Below are positions 1 through 10,340 of a stretch of 64,000 nt of DNA, one piece after another. Under the pieces are notes generated by a model, which saw only the letters and a program-made list of their open reading frames with translations, did not search any database and was not told the DNA's origin. Location of the stretch: NCBI GenBank assembly GCA_958009055.1, contig OY253652.1, positions 248,001-312,000 on the forward strand, written 5' to 3'. The stretch is from Choricystis sp. odSpoLacu1. Its lineage: Eukaryota > Chlorophyta > Trebouxiophyceae. How positions within the stretch are numbered: position 1 is the stretch's first letter; each line of letters starts with the position of its first letter. The translations under genes were made by a program, and so were the position numbers.

Positions 1-3000
1 CGACGACGGCTGGGACAGAGGCGGCGGCCCCCCCCACCACCACCCCGGCGACAGAGGGGATGGCGCCCTCTCCTTCCAACTCGTCGGCCCGGGTGGCGGT
101 GGCGCGGGGGCGGACGACATGGAGGCCCTGCTGGAAGAGATTCTGGCCCTTCCGCGCGACGACCGCCGCCGCGCGATCGTCGGCCGCTTGGCAGCCGGCG
201 GTGGCGGCCCCAGCGCCACCGGCCGCGCCGCCCCCTCCCGCCCGGGCGACGGGGGCGGGCCGGGCGCCGGCCTGCCGCGCGCGAGGCACCGCCTGCTGAC
301 GCGGGGCGATGGTGCGAGCGATGCGGCAGGTGCGCGGACCGCGCCCGCCGCTTCAGGCCAATGGACGTCTCTCGACGCCACCCCCCTGGGCGGCGACCGC
401 GCGTCCGGACGGGACGCCTACGTCGTCCTGTCCAACGATGGCGCGGGCGGGAGAGGGCGCGGGGCGGCGGTGTCGTTAGAAGAGCTGCTCGGCGGCGGCG
501 GCGGCGGCGGGTGGAGGCGCGACGCACCCGCCGCGCGCGACCGCGCGGCTGCGGGCGGCCGCGCCTGGGCGCCCCTGCTGGAGACCGCGGTGGCTGGTGC
601 TTTGGACGTGCTGCCCGCGGCTGCTGGTGGTAGTGGCGACCGCGGCCGCGGCACGGATGAAGCCGCGCTGAGAAGCGCGCTGCAGTCGCTTGGCCCGCTG
701 CGCGGCGGCGGCGACGCCGACGCCGAACGCGACCGCGACGTCGACCCCCGCTTCCTAGGGGCGCTGGACGCGGCTCAACGCGTGGAAGTGGCCGCTGCTG
801 CCGCGGAAGCTGCTGCCGAGATTGCGGCAGCGGCACGCGTGGCGCGCGGTGTGGCGGCGCCACCGCGTCCTGCCGCCCCCGCTGAGCCGCCCCCGCCGCC
901 GCCGCCGCCGCAGTTGGAGGCTGAGCCCGCGCCCCCCGCCCCCATGCCGCTGGATGAGCCGGCGCCCCCTGCACCCGTGCCGCTGGACGATGGCGGCGCG
1001 GCCGCGATGCGGGTGGATGGTGGTGGCGGTGGCGACGGCGGCGGCGACGCGCCGGCCTGGCCTCAACCGGCTGCCGCTCCGGCGCCCGCCGCGCCCCCTC
1101 CCCCTGCTGACGACGACGACGAGCTCGCCGGCATCGACCCCGAGTTCATCGCCGCCCTGCCTGACGACCTGCGCGCCGAGGTGCTGGCCCAGGCGCGGCG
1201 CGAGCGTGAGCGCGAGCGGTCACGTGCGGCGGCCGCTGCGCGCGCGGCGGCGGCGCCTGCTGCTGCGGCCGACGGCGGGGGGGGCGGCAGGCCCGCCGCA
1301 CCCCCCGCCGCGGACGACGACATCGCCACCACGCTGGCCTCCTTCCCGCCCGACGTGCGGGCTGAAGTGCTGCTGACGGCGGACGCCGCCCTGCTGGCCT
1401 CCCTGCCGGCCGCACTGCAGGAGGAGGCGGCGACGCTGCGCGCGCGCGCGCCGCGCGCGGCGGCGCGGCCGCGCTTGGCGTCATGCCACCGTTGGGTGGC
1501 GAGATGATCGCCGAAGTCATGGAGGGCGCCGGGCGGGGCGCGCCGAGAGGGCGGGTGATGGGCACCCGCGTGTCTGGCTCCGCCGCGCCGCCGCGCCCGC
1601 CCCCGATCGACCTGCACGCTGACCAGGGGCCGCCCCCCCTGCCCGACGCCGACCTGCCCGTCCTGCTGCGCGCGCTGGCACTGCCCTCCACGCCCGCGAG
1701 GGCGGCGTTGGGGAGGGTGCTGGGCAATCTTTGTGTGAGCGCGCGCGCGAGGGCGGGCGTGCTGCGCGCGCTCGCGTCGTGTGTGCTGCCAGCAGGCGCG
1801 GGCAGACCCTCCTCCGCCTCCTCTACACTGCCGCCGCCCGCGGATGAAGCCGCCGCCGCGCGCGCGGTGGACGTGCTGGCGACGCTGACGCGGACGCACC
1901 CCGCGGTGGCTGCTGAATTAGCGTGGCTGCCGCTGAGTGGAGGGTTGGAGGTGGAGAGCGGGGCTGCCCCCCCCCCCACCGCCATCGCCACCGCGCCACC
2001 GCCGCGGGCGCCCACGCCCGTGGCGGCGCGCACCCGGGGCAAGGCTAGGGCGCCTGTGTCAAGTGCGGCAGCGGCTGCCACCACCACCACCGCCCCCTCT
2101 GACACTGCCCTCGCTGCCCTCCTCCGCCTCGCCGCCTCCGAAGTCGGCCGCCGCGGTGGTGGCGCGTCCGCCGCCGACTCCTCCCTGGCCCTGGTGGCCA
2201 CCGTGCTGGCCGCCGTGGAGAGGGAGGCGGACGCCGCGGAGAAGGCGGCCGAGCGCGCGGCCGACGCGGCGGCGGCCGCCGCGTCGACCGCCGACGCGCC
2301 ACCGCCGCCCCCCCCACCCGCGCCGCCACGTTCCGTCACCGCGGTGGCCGCCCTGCCCCCCGACCTGGTGCGCGTGCTGCCCGACGCCCTGGTGGCGCCC
2401 GGCGCGGCGGACGGGGTGGCGGAGAGGGCGGCGGCAGCCCTCGCGTCCCTGGCGGCCGCCGCGCCCGGCTCCGCCCCCCCTCTGCGCGCCCGCCTGGTCG
2501 CCTGCCTGCACGCCCTGGCCCCCTCCGCCCGGGACGAGCTGGCGGCGGGCGATGACGGTGGTGCTGGGGGCCCCGCCGGCGCCCCACGCGGCGCGGGCGC
2601 GCGCCTGCTGCGCGCCGCGCGCGCGCTGCGCGCGCTCGCGACCGCCCGCGGCGGCGACGAAGACGCGGCCGCCGACCTGGATGCTGCTGCGGGCGCCCTG
2701 GAGCCGCTGTGGGTGGCGCTGGACGCCGCTGCCGCGGGCGTGGAGGCGGGCATGAAGACGCGGGAGGTGGCGGAGGGTGGGGTGCTGGCGACCGCGCCCG
2801 ACGCGCCCGCGCCGCCGCCTCCCCCTCCGCGCGGCGTCGGCGTCGTCGGCCCCACCACCGCCGCCGCCCGCCTCCTCCCCCCTGGCGCCGCAACCCTGCT
2901 GCCCGCGGTCGAAGCCTTCTTCGTGCTGGCGGCGCCTCCACCTTGCAGCGCGGCGGATGTGGCGGCTGGGTCGCCCGCGCGGGCGGCGAGCGCTGTCGTG

Positions 3001-4423
3001 CGCGCCGCGACGCCCGCTGCCCAACCCGACGACCCACCCATCATCCTGCCCAACCCCGCCGCCGCCCTGGCGCGCGCTGCGTCAGTGGGCGATGCTGCTG
3101 CAGCCGCCCCCCCCCCCGCCCCCTCCGCGCTGGGCCGCGTTTGCCGCGGCCCACCGTGCCCTCCTCAACGCGCTCCTCCGCCACACCCCCGCCCTCCTGG
3201 ACGGCGCCCTGGCCCCCCTGCTGCGCACTCCCCGCCTCGTCGACTTTGACAACAAGCGCGCCCACTTCCGGGCTGCGTTGCGCCGGGAGGCTGCGGCTGC
3301 GCGCGCGGCCGGCGCGGCCCCGCCCGGCGCGCTCCGCGTCTCGGTCCGCCGCTCCCACGTCTTCGAAGACTCCTTCCACCAGCTGCGCATGCGCACCCCC
3401 GCCGAAATGCGGGCCAAGCTGGCTGTGACCTTTGTCGGGGAGGATGGTGTCGACGCAGGCGGCGTGACGCGCGAGTGGTACGCGGTGATGGCACGTGCGA
3501 TGTTCGACCCCGCCCTTGCTTTGTTCGTGCGCGCCCCCGAAGGCGGCACCGCCTTCCAACCCAACCCAGCCTCCGTGGTTCAATCCGACCCCGCGCGCGG
3601 CACCACCCACCTGGACTTCTTCCGGTTTGTGGGAAGGGTGGTGGGCAAAGCGTTGGCCGACGGCCACATGGTCGACGCCTTTTTCACGCGCTCCTTCTAC
3701 AAGCACATGCTTACCGCCCCCCTGTCCCACGCCGACGTGGAGGCGGTGGACCCCGCCTACTACCGCAACCTCACCTGGATGCTGGAGAACGATGTGGATG
3801 GGGTTTTAGATCTCACCTTCACGGAGGAGGTCGACTTTTTCGGGCGCCGCGAAACGGTGGAGCTCGTCCCCGGGGGCGCCTCCATCAAAGTCACCAACGC
3901 CAACAAGCGCGCATACGTGGGCGCCGCCGCCGCCCACCGCGTGACGACGGCCATTCGGGACCAGACGGCCGCCTTTTGTGCGGGTTTCTGGGACTTGGTG
4001 CCGACGGAGCTTTTGGCTCCTTTCGACGACCAAGAACTCGAACTCCTCATCGCGGGCCTGCCCTCCATCGATGTCGCTGATTTGAAGGCGTCTGTGGAGT
4101 ACGCGGGCGGCTACACCGCCGCCTCCCCCCAAGTGCGCTGGTTTTGGTCTGTCGTCGAGTCTCTCGACACAGAAGACCTGGCCCGCCTCGTCCAGTTTGT
4201 CACGGGCACGTCCAAGGTGCCCCTCGACGGCTTCGCCGCCCTCCAAGGCGTCAACGGGCCGCAGCGACTGTCGATCCACCGGTCGCACGCGGGCGCGCGC
4301 GCGCTGCCGACCGCACACACGTGTTTTAACCAGCTGGACTTGCCGGAGTATGAAAACGAGGACCAGCTGCGGGAGAGGCTGTTGCTGGCCATTCGTGAGT
4401 GTGTGTCGTTTGGGTTTGCGTAG
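1..4423 (+). CDS. UPL1-like HECT E3 ubiquitin ligase (5' end outside window)
   Basis: HECT-type E3 that takes ubiquitin from an E2 onto a catalytic cysteine and passes it to substrate lysines. The N-terminal part seen here has two DUF4414-like segments (IDPEFIAALPDDLRAEVL near 1135-1190; FPPDVRAEVLL near 1345), as in plant UPL1/UPL2. A helical stretch follows, and the complete HECT domain runs from about 3240 (PRLVDFDNKRAHFR). The catalytic Cys is in HTCFNQLDLPEY (codon 4322-4324), and the protein ends in the family-typical aromatic tail FGFA. The reading frame changes twice: at a GC-dinucleotide tract near 1440-1480 and at C11 (3107-3117). Homology continues across both, so these look like one-base assembly errors. 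Upstream exons are missing. Confidence 0.9.
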
Positions 4424-5090
4424 AGAGTGGGCGGGGTGGGGGTTGGGGAGGGGTGGTGAGGTTGTTTCTTTTTCTGGGCTGCACTTTTTTTCCCCTTCCT
4501 TTTTCTTTTTGGTGGTTGGTGTTTCTGGTGTGTGTGAGAGAGAGCGCATGGCTCGGCCTGTGTGTGCGGAGGAGGAGGGGGGGTTGAGAGTGTAAAACGG
4601 CTGCTTCTGCTTTTTTTCAGAGACAAAACCAGGGGCGGTGGACTATCAGCCTCTCTCGCCCTCGCTTGGTGCCCGCACTGCCCGGAGAAAGAGGGCGAGA
4701 GCAGTGTGGGCCAAGGAAGCGAAGATCACGAACGTGCGACTACAGAAAATCAATGAAAGCAACACGCGCTCCTCTCTCCAGTCGTCTCTTTTCCTGGCGC
4801 GTGCGCGACGATGTGCCTCTGTTTTCTGACGCATCGCCGCCTCCCCTCCACCCTCCTCCCCGCCCACGGTGCGTCGACGGAGAACAGACATCGTTGTGCC
4901 GGGTGGAGAGGGCGGCAGGAGAGGGCGGGGCGCGTGGGGCGCGCGCCCCCCATTGGTCAAACGAAACCATTGCGCCCGCCGGCCTGCCGTCCTCCGCCTC
5001 CGCCTCACACGCCCTCCCTCCCCCCCACTCCTCCCAGAAACAGCGGTTGCACATTGCTGCCGCCGCGACAACCCACCCATCCCGCCCCCC
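4424..5090. other. Intergenic stretch, no gene recognised
   Basis: This 667-base gap follows the HECT ligase stop. The first 200 bases are T-rich. A TGTAA-like string (gtgtaaaac near 4589), the usual green-algal poly(A) signal type, and a T-tract ending in cag at 4619 are present. The distal half is GC-rich and carries an inverted CCAAT box (cattggtc near 4950), likely promoter for the next gene. A 5' non-coding exon ending near 4620 or starting near 5037 is possible but not demonstrable. Confidence 0.4.
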
Positions 5091-6161
5091 ATGTGCCAAG
5101 CCAGCGTCCCCGCGGGCTGGCCCGCCCCGACCTGGCAGCACGCGACCCACTGGCCCGCCCCCATGTGTGTGGACGGCCCCCGGGTGGATGGCCGGCCTCA
5201 CCATGCCGCTGCTCGGTCTGCCCGGCGAGCCGGCCGCCGCTCCAACCGGGGCGGTGGCGTGCCGTCGGCCCTGCCCCCCCTGCCTCCCCCGCCGCGCGGC
5301 GCGCCGTCCGCCCCGCTGGACACCGTCTTCCACTCCCTGCTGGTGGGCGTCAAAAGCACGCTGGGCAGCCTGCGGGGTGGCGGTGGTGTGGACAGTGCGC
5401 CTGATCGCCGCCGCGCCCTGCTGGAGCGTTATTGTGCGGCCGCGGCGGCCCACGGCCGCTCCGCCGCCCTCTCCCCCGACGAGCTGGCCTCCCTGGCGGC
5501 GGGGGCGGGGGTGGAGACGGATGAACGGCTGAGCGAGTCTCCGCCAGGTGAGTGTGGATGGGGGTGGAGGGGAGAGCAAGGGGCAGTAACGGACGGGAGG
5601 GCAGGCCGGCGCCTCACGCTCTCGTCCTTTCCTCACCCAGGCTCCCCAGCCGGCCCCTGCTACCTGCCCCCCGCCCGCGCCCCCCCCTCCGTCCTCATCG
5701 CCGCCCGTGTCGCCGGCTGTGGCCGCCTCGCCGTGGCGGTGGGCGCCCACTACTTTGGGCGGGCGGCGGCCGCGTGCCCGCGCCTCGCAGCCGCGGCGGC
5801 CGCGTGCGCCGCGACCGCCCCCTTCCTGCCGCCCCCCGCCGCCCTGGCCGCCGCCCGTGCGGCGGGCGCCGCGCGCCCCCTGGGCCGCACTCTGGGCGCG
5901 GTTTTGGCTCGGCGGGCGACGCTTCCACCCAACTCCTGGCCCGCGGGCGTGCTCGCGGCCTGCGTCTGGCTCGGCGCCAAAGTCGTCGGCGACCGCCGCC
6001 GCGCGGGCGGCCTGGCCGCCATGGTGTCCGCCTTGTGCGGTCCCGGCGCCCGCCGCGCCGACGGCCCGGCCGCTGAAGCCGACGTGCTGGAGGCGCTGGA
6101 GTGGCGGCTGGGGCCGTTCTTTGTGGTGGAGGGAGAGGAGGAGTGTGTGGTGGGGGGGTGA
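5091..6161 (+). CDS. Possible cyclin-fold protein
   Basis: Ala/Pro-rich protein of about 325 residues. The C-terminal third resembles a cyclin box: NSWPAGVLAACVWLGAKVVGD, then a gap, then EADVLEALEWRLGPF, the positions of the helix-3 and helix-5 signatures of cyclins. The family call is weak because the rest is low complexity. An in-frame GT-AG intron (5548-5640, 93 nt, donor gtgagt) is likely; being a multiple of three without stops, it could also be read through. The start is the first in-frame ATG after a stretch with no ATG; an upstream exon cannot be excluded. Confidence 0.4.
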   Translation: MCQASVPAGWPAPTWQHATHWPAPMCVDGPRVDGRPHHAAARSARRAGRRSNRGGGVPSALPPLPPPPRGAPSAPLDTVFHSLLVGVKSTLGSLRGGGGVDSAPDRRRALLERYCAAAAAHGRSAALSPDELASLAAGAGVETDERLSESPPGECGWGWRGEQGAVTDGRAGRRLTLSSFPHPGSPAGPCYLPPARAPPSVLIAARVAGCGRLAVAVGAHYFGRAAAACPRLAAAAAACAATAPFLPPPAALAAARAAGAARPLGRTLGAVLARRATLPPNSWPAGVLAACVWLGAKVVGDRRRAGGLAAMVSALCGPGARRADGPAAEADVLEALEWRLGPFFVVEGEEECVVGG

Positions 6162-6349
6162 TGACGATGAATTGTTTTTGCTTGTCAACCTGTGCAGGTT
6201 GAACAAGCGCTGGCCTTGAAGATGGAGTGAGAGAGCCGACGTTTATTTTTCTTTTCCTGCACAATCCTTCCTTTTTGTTACACCAAAAATCGTATCCTTT
6301 TTTTGTTTGTTGATGAAAAAAAAAAACGGCCACCAACTCACACACAATT

Positions 6350-7801
6350 CTACAGCCCCGTGAACGCGGCCGCCCCCGTCCGCACGCACGCGGCGCGCAG
6401 CTCGGCGGCCGCACTGCCGCTCATGTCGCGCGGCGCAGAGACGCGGGAGGCGAGGAAGGCGGCTACGGCAGCCGCGGCCGCGTTGGCGGCCGGGTCGTCG
6501 GAGGAAGCGGGGCCGGGGCGCCCAGTCACCAGGGTGGCGGCGACACGGCGCACGCCAGCATCGATCTTGGACTCGTCTGTGATGCCGCTGTTTTTGGCGG
6601 CGTCCGCCACGATGGCAGCCCGGTTAGCCACCAGCTTTGCTGCCGCTTCAGCTGCAGCGCCCGCATCAGCCGGCACATACGGCGCCTCCGCCAGCGCCCC
6701 CCCAAACAAGCGTTTGGACACGATGCGGTGGGTGCCGGCGTCACCGCGGGTGGCCAGGTAGGCGGGGTCGGACTCGAGAGCGTCCATCCAGGAGGAGATG
6801 GCGGGCGACGCATTGCGAGGGTCGATGTCCACACCCACCGTGAACGGCAGATTCGCCGCCAGCCGCTCAAAGTGGGGGGCCAGGGCGACGTCAGCTGTCG
6901 AGGGACGGGAACCACCGCCGACAAAGGGGCCTGGGGTGGATTGGAGAAGTTGAGTGAACTCGGCCAACGCGCTTTCAAACGTGGCCCGCGCCTCCGCCAC
7001 CGGTGGCGGAGGTGGCAGGGCGGCGTAGGGGGAGCCAGGGGCGGGTGGAGGGGCGACCGCACGGGCCAGGCCGTAGCCAGCCAGGGAGAGCGCGTCGGCA
7101 AGGGCGAGGCCGGCCGCGACGGTGGTGGCGTCGGCGGTGGCGTCAAAAGGCGGCGCGACCTGTGCCAGCCCGGGGTCCGCTTCCAGCGCTTTGATGATGT
7201 CCAGGCTTTCCACGAGGCAGACGTCTTCGCCACCACGCTTCATGAAGACGGCGGGGACCTTGGCGCCGTTGGCGGCGGCCGCTTTTAAATGCCATTTTGG
7301 TTTTTGACGAAGGTTGACGAAGGCCGTGTCGTAAACTGCCGCCGCTCCGTCGACTCCGAAGCGGGAGTGGAGGTAAAGGAAACAACGCGCGGCGAAGGGG
7401 CACCAATTGTTCGTATCTTTTATGAGCAATAATGCCTTTTCCGTGCGCGGAGGCGTCTCTCCGTCGTCATCAATGGCGCGCACAGTCGGTACAGGGGCCG
7501 AGCCGGGCGCGTTGAGGGTGGCGGGCTGGATCGCGTACGTGGCGCCCGCGGAATCAGGGGCGAGGCGCGCACGCAGGTCGTCCCAGCTTGGCGTGTCGGT
7601 GAGGGGGGGAGACGGGGTCACCGGCGCCACCGCTGTCGCCGCGCGGACGGCCGTGGGCTTCGCAGGACCAATGCCACGCCAGCCCGCCCGGCGGGGCGGG
7701 GCGGTGGAGGCGCGCAACTTGAAGCACAGCATTTCGATGTCCGTAAAAAACTCGAAGAGCGTTGTGGCCAGGCCAAAACCCTCGCTCGTTTCCGTCGCCA
7801 T
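6350..7801 (-). CDS. Glutathione S-transferase family protein
   Basis: A 483-residue protein with an N-terminal thioredoxin-fold GST domain around residues 135-220. It shows a CPFA active-site-type motif (NNWCPFAARCFLYL) and the downstream KVPAVF and EDVCLVESLDII segments that form the glutathione site. An all-helical GST C-terminal domain follows. The CPxx motif points to the omega/DHAR-like side of the superfamily, which does thiol transfer or dehydroascorbate reduction rather than classical conjugation; the substrate cannot be told. The extra 130 N-terminal residues are poorly conserved and could include a targeting sequence. No intron is needed. The start codon (7801-7799) overlaps that of the divergent ACT gene; the next in-frame Met would start at 7732. 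Confidence 0.8.
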   Translation of the reverse strand: MATETSEGFGLATTLFEFFTDIEMLCFKLRASTAPPRRAGWRGIGPAKPTAVRAATAVAPVTPSPPLTDTPSWDDLRARLAPDSAGATYAIQPATLNAPGSAPVPTVRAIDDDGETPPRTEKALLLIKDTNNWCPFAARCFLYLHSRFGVDGAAAVYDTAFVNLRQKPKWHLKAAAANGAKVPAVFMKRGGEDVCLVESLDIIKALEADPGLAQVAPPFDATADATTVAAGLALADALSLAGYGLARAVAPPPAPGSPYAALPPPPPVAEARATFESALAEFTQLLQSTPGPFVGGGSRPSTADVALAPHFERLAANLPFTVGVDIDPRNASPAISSWMDALESDPAYLATRGDAGTHRIVSKRLFGGALAEAPYVPADAGAAAEAAAKLVANRAAIVADAAKNSGITDESKIDAGVRRVAATLVTGRPGPASSDDPAANAAAAAVAAFLASRVSAPRDMSGSAAAELRAACVRTGAAAFTGL

Positions 7802-7802
7802 G
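7799..7802. promoter_or_regulatory. CATG shared by two divergent start codons
   Basis: The palindrome CATG supplies the ATG of the ACT-domain gene on the plus strand (7800-7802) and of the GST gene on the minus strand (7801-7799). If both starts are right, each gene's 5' UTR and promoter lie inside the other's coding sequence. With the alternative GST Met at 7732 the start codons are still only 67 bases apart. Confidence 0.6.
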
Positions 7803-8642
7803 TTCGCACCCTCCGCCCCGCGCCCCACGCCACGCGGTTGCGTCGCCCACGCCACCCGTCGCACACCCCACCGTCGCCCTCTCACTGCCGCCTCCCAACC
7901 CCCGCTCTCCCCCTCCCCCTCCCTTGACTCCACCGCCGACGCCTGCTCCGTCGGCTTCGCCACCATCGACTCAAACGCCTCCCCCACATCCACCGTGCTA
8001 CGAGTGGAAGCCAAAGACTACCCGGGAGTCGTGCGCGTGCTGGCGTGGGCTCTGGCGGGGCTGGGGGTGACGGTGGAGAACGCGGTGCTGACGACGACGC
8101 CTGATGGAATTGTTGACAACACGTTTTGGATCACCGACGCGCGGGGGCGCAAGCTGGCGCCTGATGAAGCGGAGCTGGTGGCGGAGAGGGTGGCGGGCAT
8201 GGTGTCGGTGTGTGCGCCGCCGGTGGCGCCACTGGCTGCGACGCGGCACGTTGCCGCGGGTGGGCGTGTTGTTGTCGACAACGCGCAACATCCCTCTCTC
8301 ACTGTTGTGACCGTGTCTGGCGCGTCCACTGGCTCAACTCGGTCCCCGCCAAAGCCGCCTCCGTTGCTGGATGTCGCGTCTGCTGTCAGCTGCGCGGGGC
8401 TGGAGATTCGGGAGGCGATTGTGCGCGGTGGCGCGGGCGGCCCGGCCTCGACCGACGGCGCGGCCGACGCGCCTGGGTCGGTCAGGCTATGGGTGACGGA
8501 GGCTGGTGGTGGGGCGGATGGGGGCAAGCTGTCGCCTGCGCGGTGTGCGGCGTTGGCGTTCACCCTCGAACTCGCGCTTCTGGGCGATCAGGGCGCCCCG
8601 CTGACGCCCCCGGTGCCGGGAGGTGTGCAGGGTGGCGTGTGA
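7800..8642 (+). CDS. ACT-domain protein (ACR-like), probably chloroplast
   Basis: A 280-residue protein with a basic, Ser/Pro-rich N-terminus suited to a transit peptide. One clear ACT domain follows (about residues 60-140: TVLRVEAKDYPGVVRVLAWA, TPDGIVDNTFWITDARG). A second, divergent ACT-like unit follows (about 160-265: HPSLTVVTVSG, LLDVASAVSCAGLEIREAIV, VRLWVTEAGG). ACT domains bind amino acids or other small ligands, and plant ACR proteins are regulators without a catalytic domain; none is seen here either. The only in-frame ATG ahead of the first ACT domain, apart from ones lying inside the opposite-strand GST, is at 7800. Confidence 0.75.
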   Translation: MFAPSAPRPTPRGCVAHATRRTPHRRPLTAASQPPLSPSPSLDSTADACSVGFATIDSNASPTSTVLRVEAKDYPGVVRVLAWALAGLGVTVENAVLTTTPDGIVDNTFWITDARGRKLAPDEAELVAERVAGMVSVCAPPVAPLAATRHVAAGGRVVVDNAQHPSLTVVTVSGASTGSTRSPPKPPPLLDVASAVSCAGLEIREAIVRGGAGGPASTDGAADAPGSVRLWVTEAGGGADGGKLSPARCAALAFTLELALLGDQGAPLTPPVPGGVQGGV

Positions 8643-8804
8643 GAGCGCGTTTTTTGGACGGTGGTTTGGGTTTCGTGTGCCTTCGTTAGACGTGCAGTTG
8701 CGGGTGTCGTTTCTGTTATTCTTTCTCTGTCCACAAAAAGCAGTCGTTCATCTGGAAGAGCAAGGGCTCTACATAAAGTTGGGGGGCATCCGGGTTGGTC
8801 GCAC

Positions 8805-8836
8805 CGAACAACGACGCGCTGACGCGTCGTTGTTCG
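8805..8836. terminator. Perfect 14-bp hairpin between convergent genes
   Basis: Arms cgaacaacgacgcg (8805-8818) and cgcgtcgttgttcg (8823-8836) pair perfectly around the loop CTGA. It sits in the gap between the 3' end of the ACT gene (8642) and the 3' end of the opposing acyltransferase (8925), so it would form in either transcript. A role in 3'-end formation is inference. Confidence 0.5.
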
Positions 8837-8924
8837 TTGGTTTCGGCGTTTCGTTTTTGGCAGAAAAACTTGTGTGTGACAAACAAAAAAACAACGCTGC
8901 AACGAAAAAAACAAAATCTCTCTC

Positions 8925-10112
8925 TCACGCTTCCTTGGCGTGCACGTCCACAACGTCACGCAGAGGGGCGCCATTGACCAGCACGTGGGCACCCGTCCAG
9001 TCGACTGCCACGCGCGCGGTTTTGAGGGCGCCCCACTCTTCAAGGCCAGCGTCGACGGGCGGCACACCCAGCGCGCGTGCCAGCACACCCCTCGCACGCT
9101 CTGCGCACGCGGTGGGCGTGTCACCGGGCGCCGGCCACACGGGCGGCAGCACGCGCACGCGCGCCCGCGTGTCAAACCGCGCCTGCAGGCGCAGCACGTG
9201 AGTGAGGGTGGAGGCCATGACCCCCCACCCCGGATTGACACGCGTCCATCCATACTCCAACGCTACCGGCACCACGGGCACGCCCGCCGCCAGGGCGGCC
9301 GCAAACGCTCCACTGCGAAAACGCAGCAGGCAGGGGGACGGTTTTGTCGTCCCCTCGGGCGCCACTGCGAGGGGCGGCCACGCGCGTGCGTCCGAGGCAC
9401 GCGCCGTCAACGCTGCCACCGTGCCTCCACCCACACCCCGCCGGTCCACATACGCGCACTGCAGGGCCCGGGTCCAGGGGCCGAGGCAGGGGGCGTGGGC
9501 GAGGCCGGACTTGGCGAGGGCGGAGGGCGCGCGCAGGCAGGCGGCGAGGATGAGGCCGTCCAGGTACGACACGTGATTGAACACGTAGATGGCGTTGGAG
9601 GTGATGGTGGCCAGGTTGGCAGCGCCCTCGAGCTTGGGGAAAACGGCAAAACCCGCGGCGAGCAGAAAGCGCGCCCAGGCAGACAAAAACGCGCGCGCGA
9701 CCACCGACCGGCGGGGGGGAAGGGGCGCGTCGGGAGAGCAGCCAGCGGTCAGGGCGGCCGCGACGATGGTGACGAACGGTAAGAAAATGAGGCAGAGGAC
9801 GAGCCGGACGGCGAGCAGGGGGAGGAGGAGCAGGAACTGAGTTTTCAGGGGGGGGTGAGGCGTTGAAACTGGCTGTGTTTTCTCTCTCTCTGTTCCACAC
9901 AACACAAACACTCATCCCTCACTCACCTGACCCACTTCGGCCGCCGTCACCGGGGACGCCAGGTCGATGAAGGGCGATGACGCGAGCGTCGTGCGCGTCC
10001 AGGCTTTTGGAGGGGCGACTGGTTGAGCGCCGGCGCCAACATCCAGTGACTTAAGATCCGAGGATGAGCCCGCGTCCTGGGGAGCGGCGGGGGGGCGGGG
10101 CAGCAGCTGCAT
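8925..10112 (-). CDS. Lysophospholipid acyltransferase (LPEAT/LPCAT type)
   Basis: PlsC-superfamily acyltransferase of 365 residues in two exons (10112-9927 and 9836-8925; 90-nt intron, donor gtgagt, acceptor ctcag, phase 0). It would transfer acyl-CoA acyl groups to lysophosphatidylethanolamine or lysophosphatidylcholine at the ER. The HxxxxD motif is NHVSYLDGLIL, and the second block APEGTTKPSPCLLRFRSGAF is the PEGTT form typical of LPEAT1/LPCAT proteins. The exon junction rebuilds the conserved PFIDLASPVTAAEVGQ-FLLLLPLLAVRLV entry into the first membrane helices. The calcium-binding tail of LPEAT2 is absent, which favours LPEAT1. It is divergent from the next gene, 228 bases away. Confidence 0.85.
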
Positions 10113-10290
10113 TGGGTGGAAAGGCGTCGCGTCTTGCGGACTGGTGCGGCGCGGCGCGAGGGAGGGAGGGTTGGGGGCCGCCAAAACCCGGGCGGCGGGA
10201 GCCCCTGACTGGGAAGGGTGCAACACGCACGCGTGGTGTGAGCGCCGACTGGGTGTGGAAGCGAGGGCGCCGGCCGCGGGCGCAAAGAAA

Positions 10291-10298
10291 GCGCGAAA
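10291..10298 (+). promoter_or_regulatory. GCGCGAAA element in divergent promoter
   Basis: GCGCGAAA, the reverse of the E2F-type TTTCGCGC, lies in the 228-base gap between divergent start codons. The same octamer recurs in two other bidirectional promoters of this window (13666, 34916). Function inferred only. Confidence 0.35.
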
Positions 10299-10340
10299 TT
10301 TGTGCGGCCACATCGCCACACAAAAACGACGTTTTGCGCG

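Noticed and set aside
4393..4640. Final HECT ligase intron (gtgagt at 4395 with a T-rich tract ending cag at 4619)
   Set aside because: Reading straight on gives the family's own C-terminus FGFA and a stop, so a splice would destroy a conserved end; a UTR intron remains possible.
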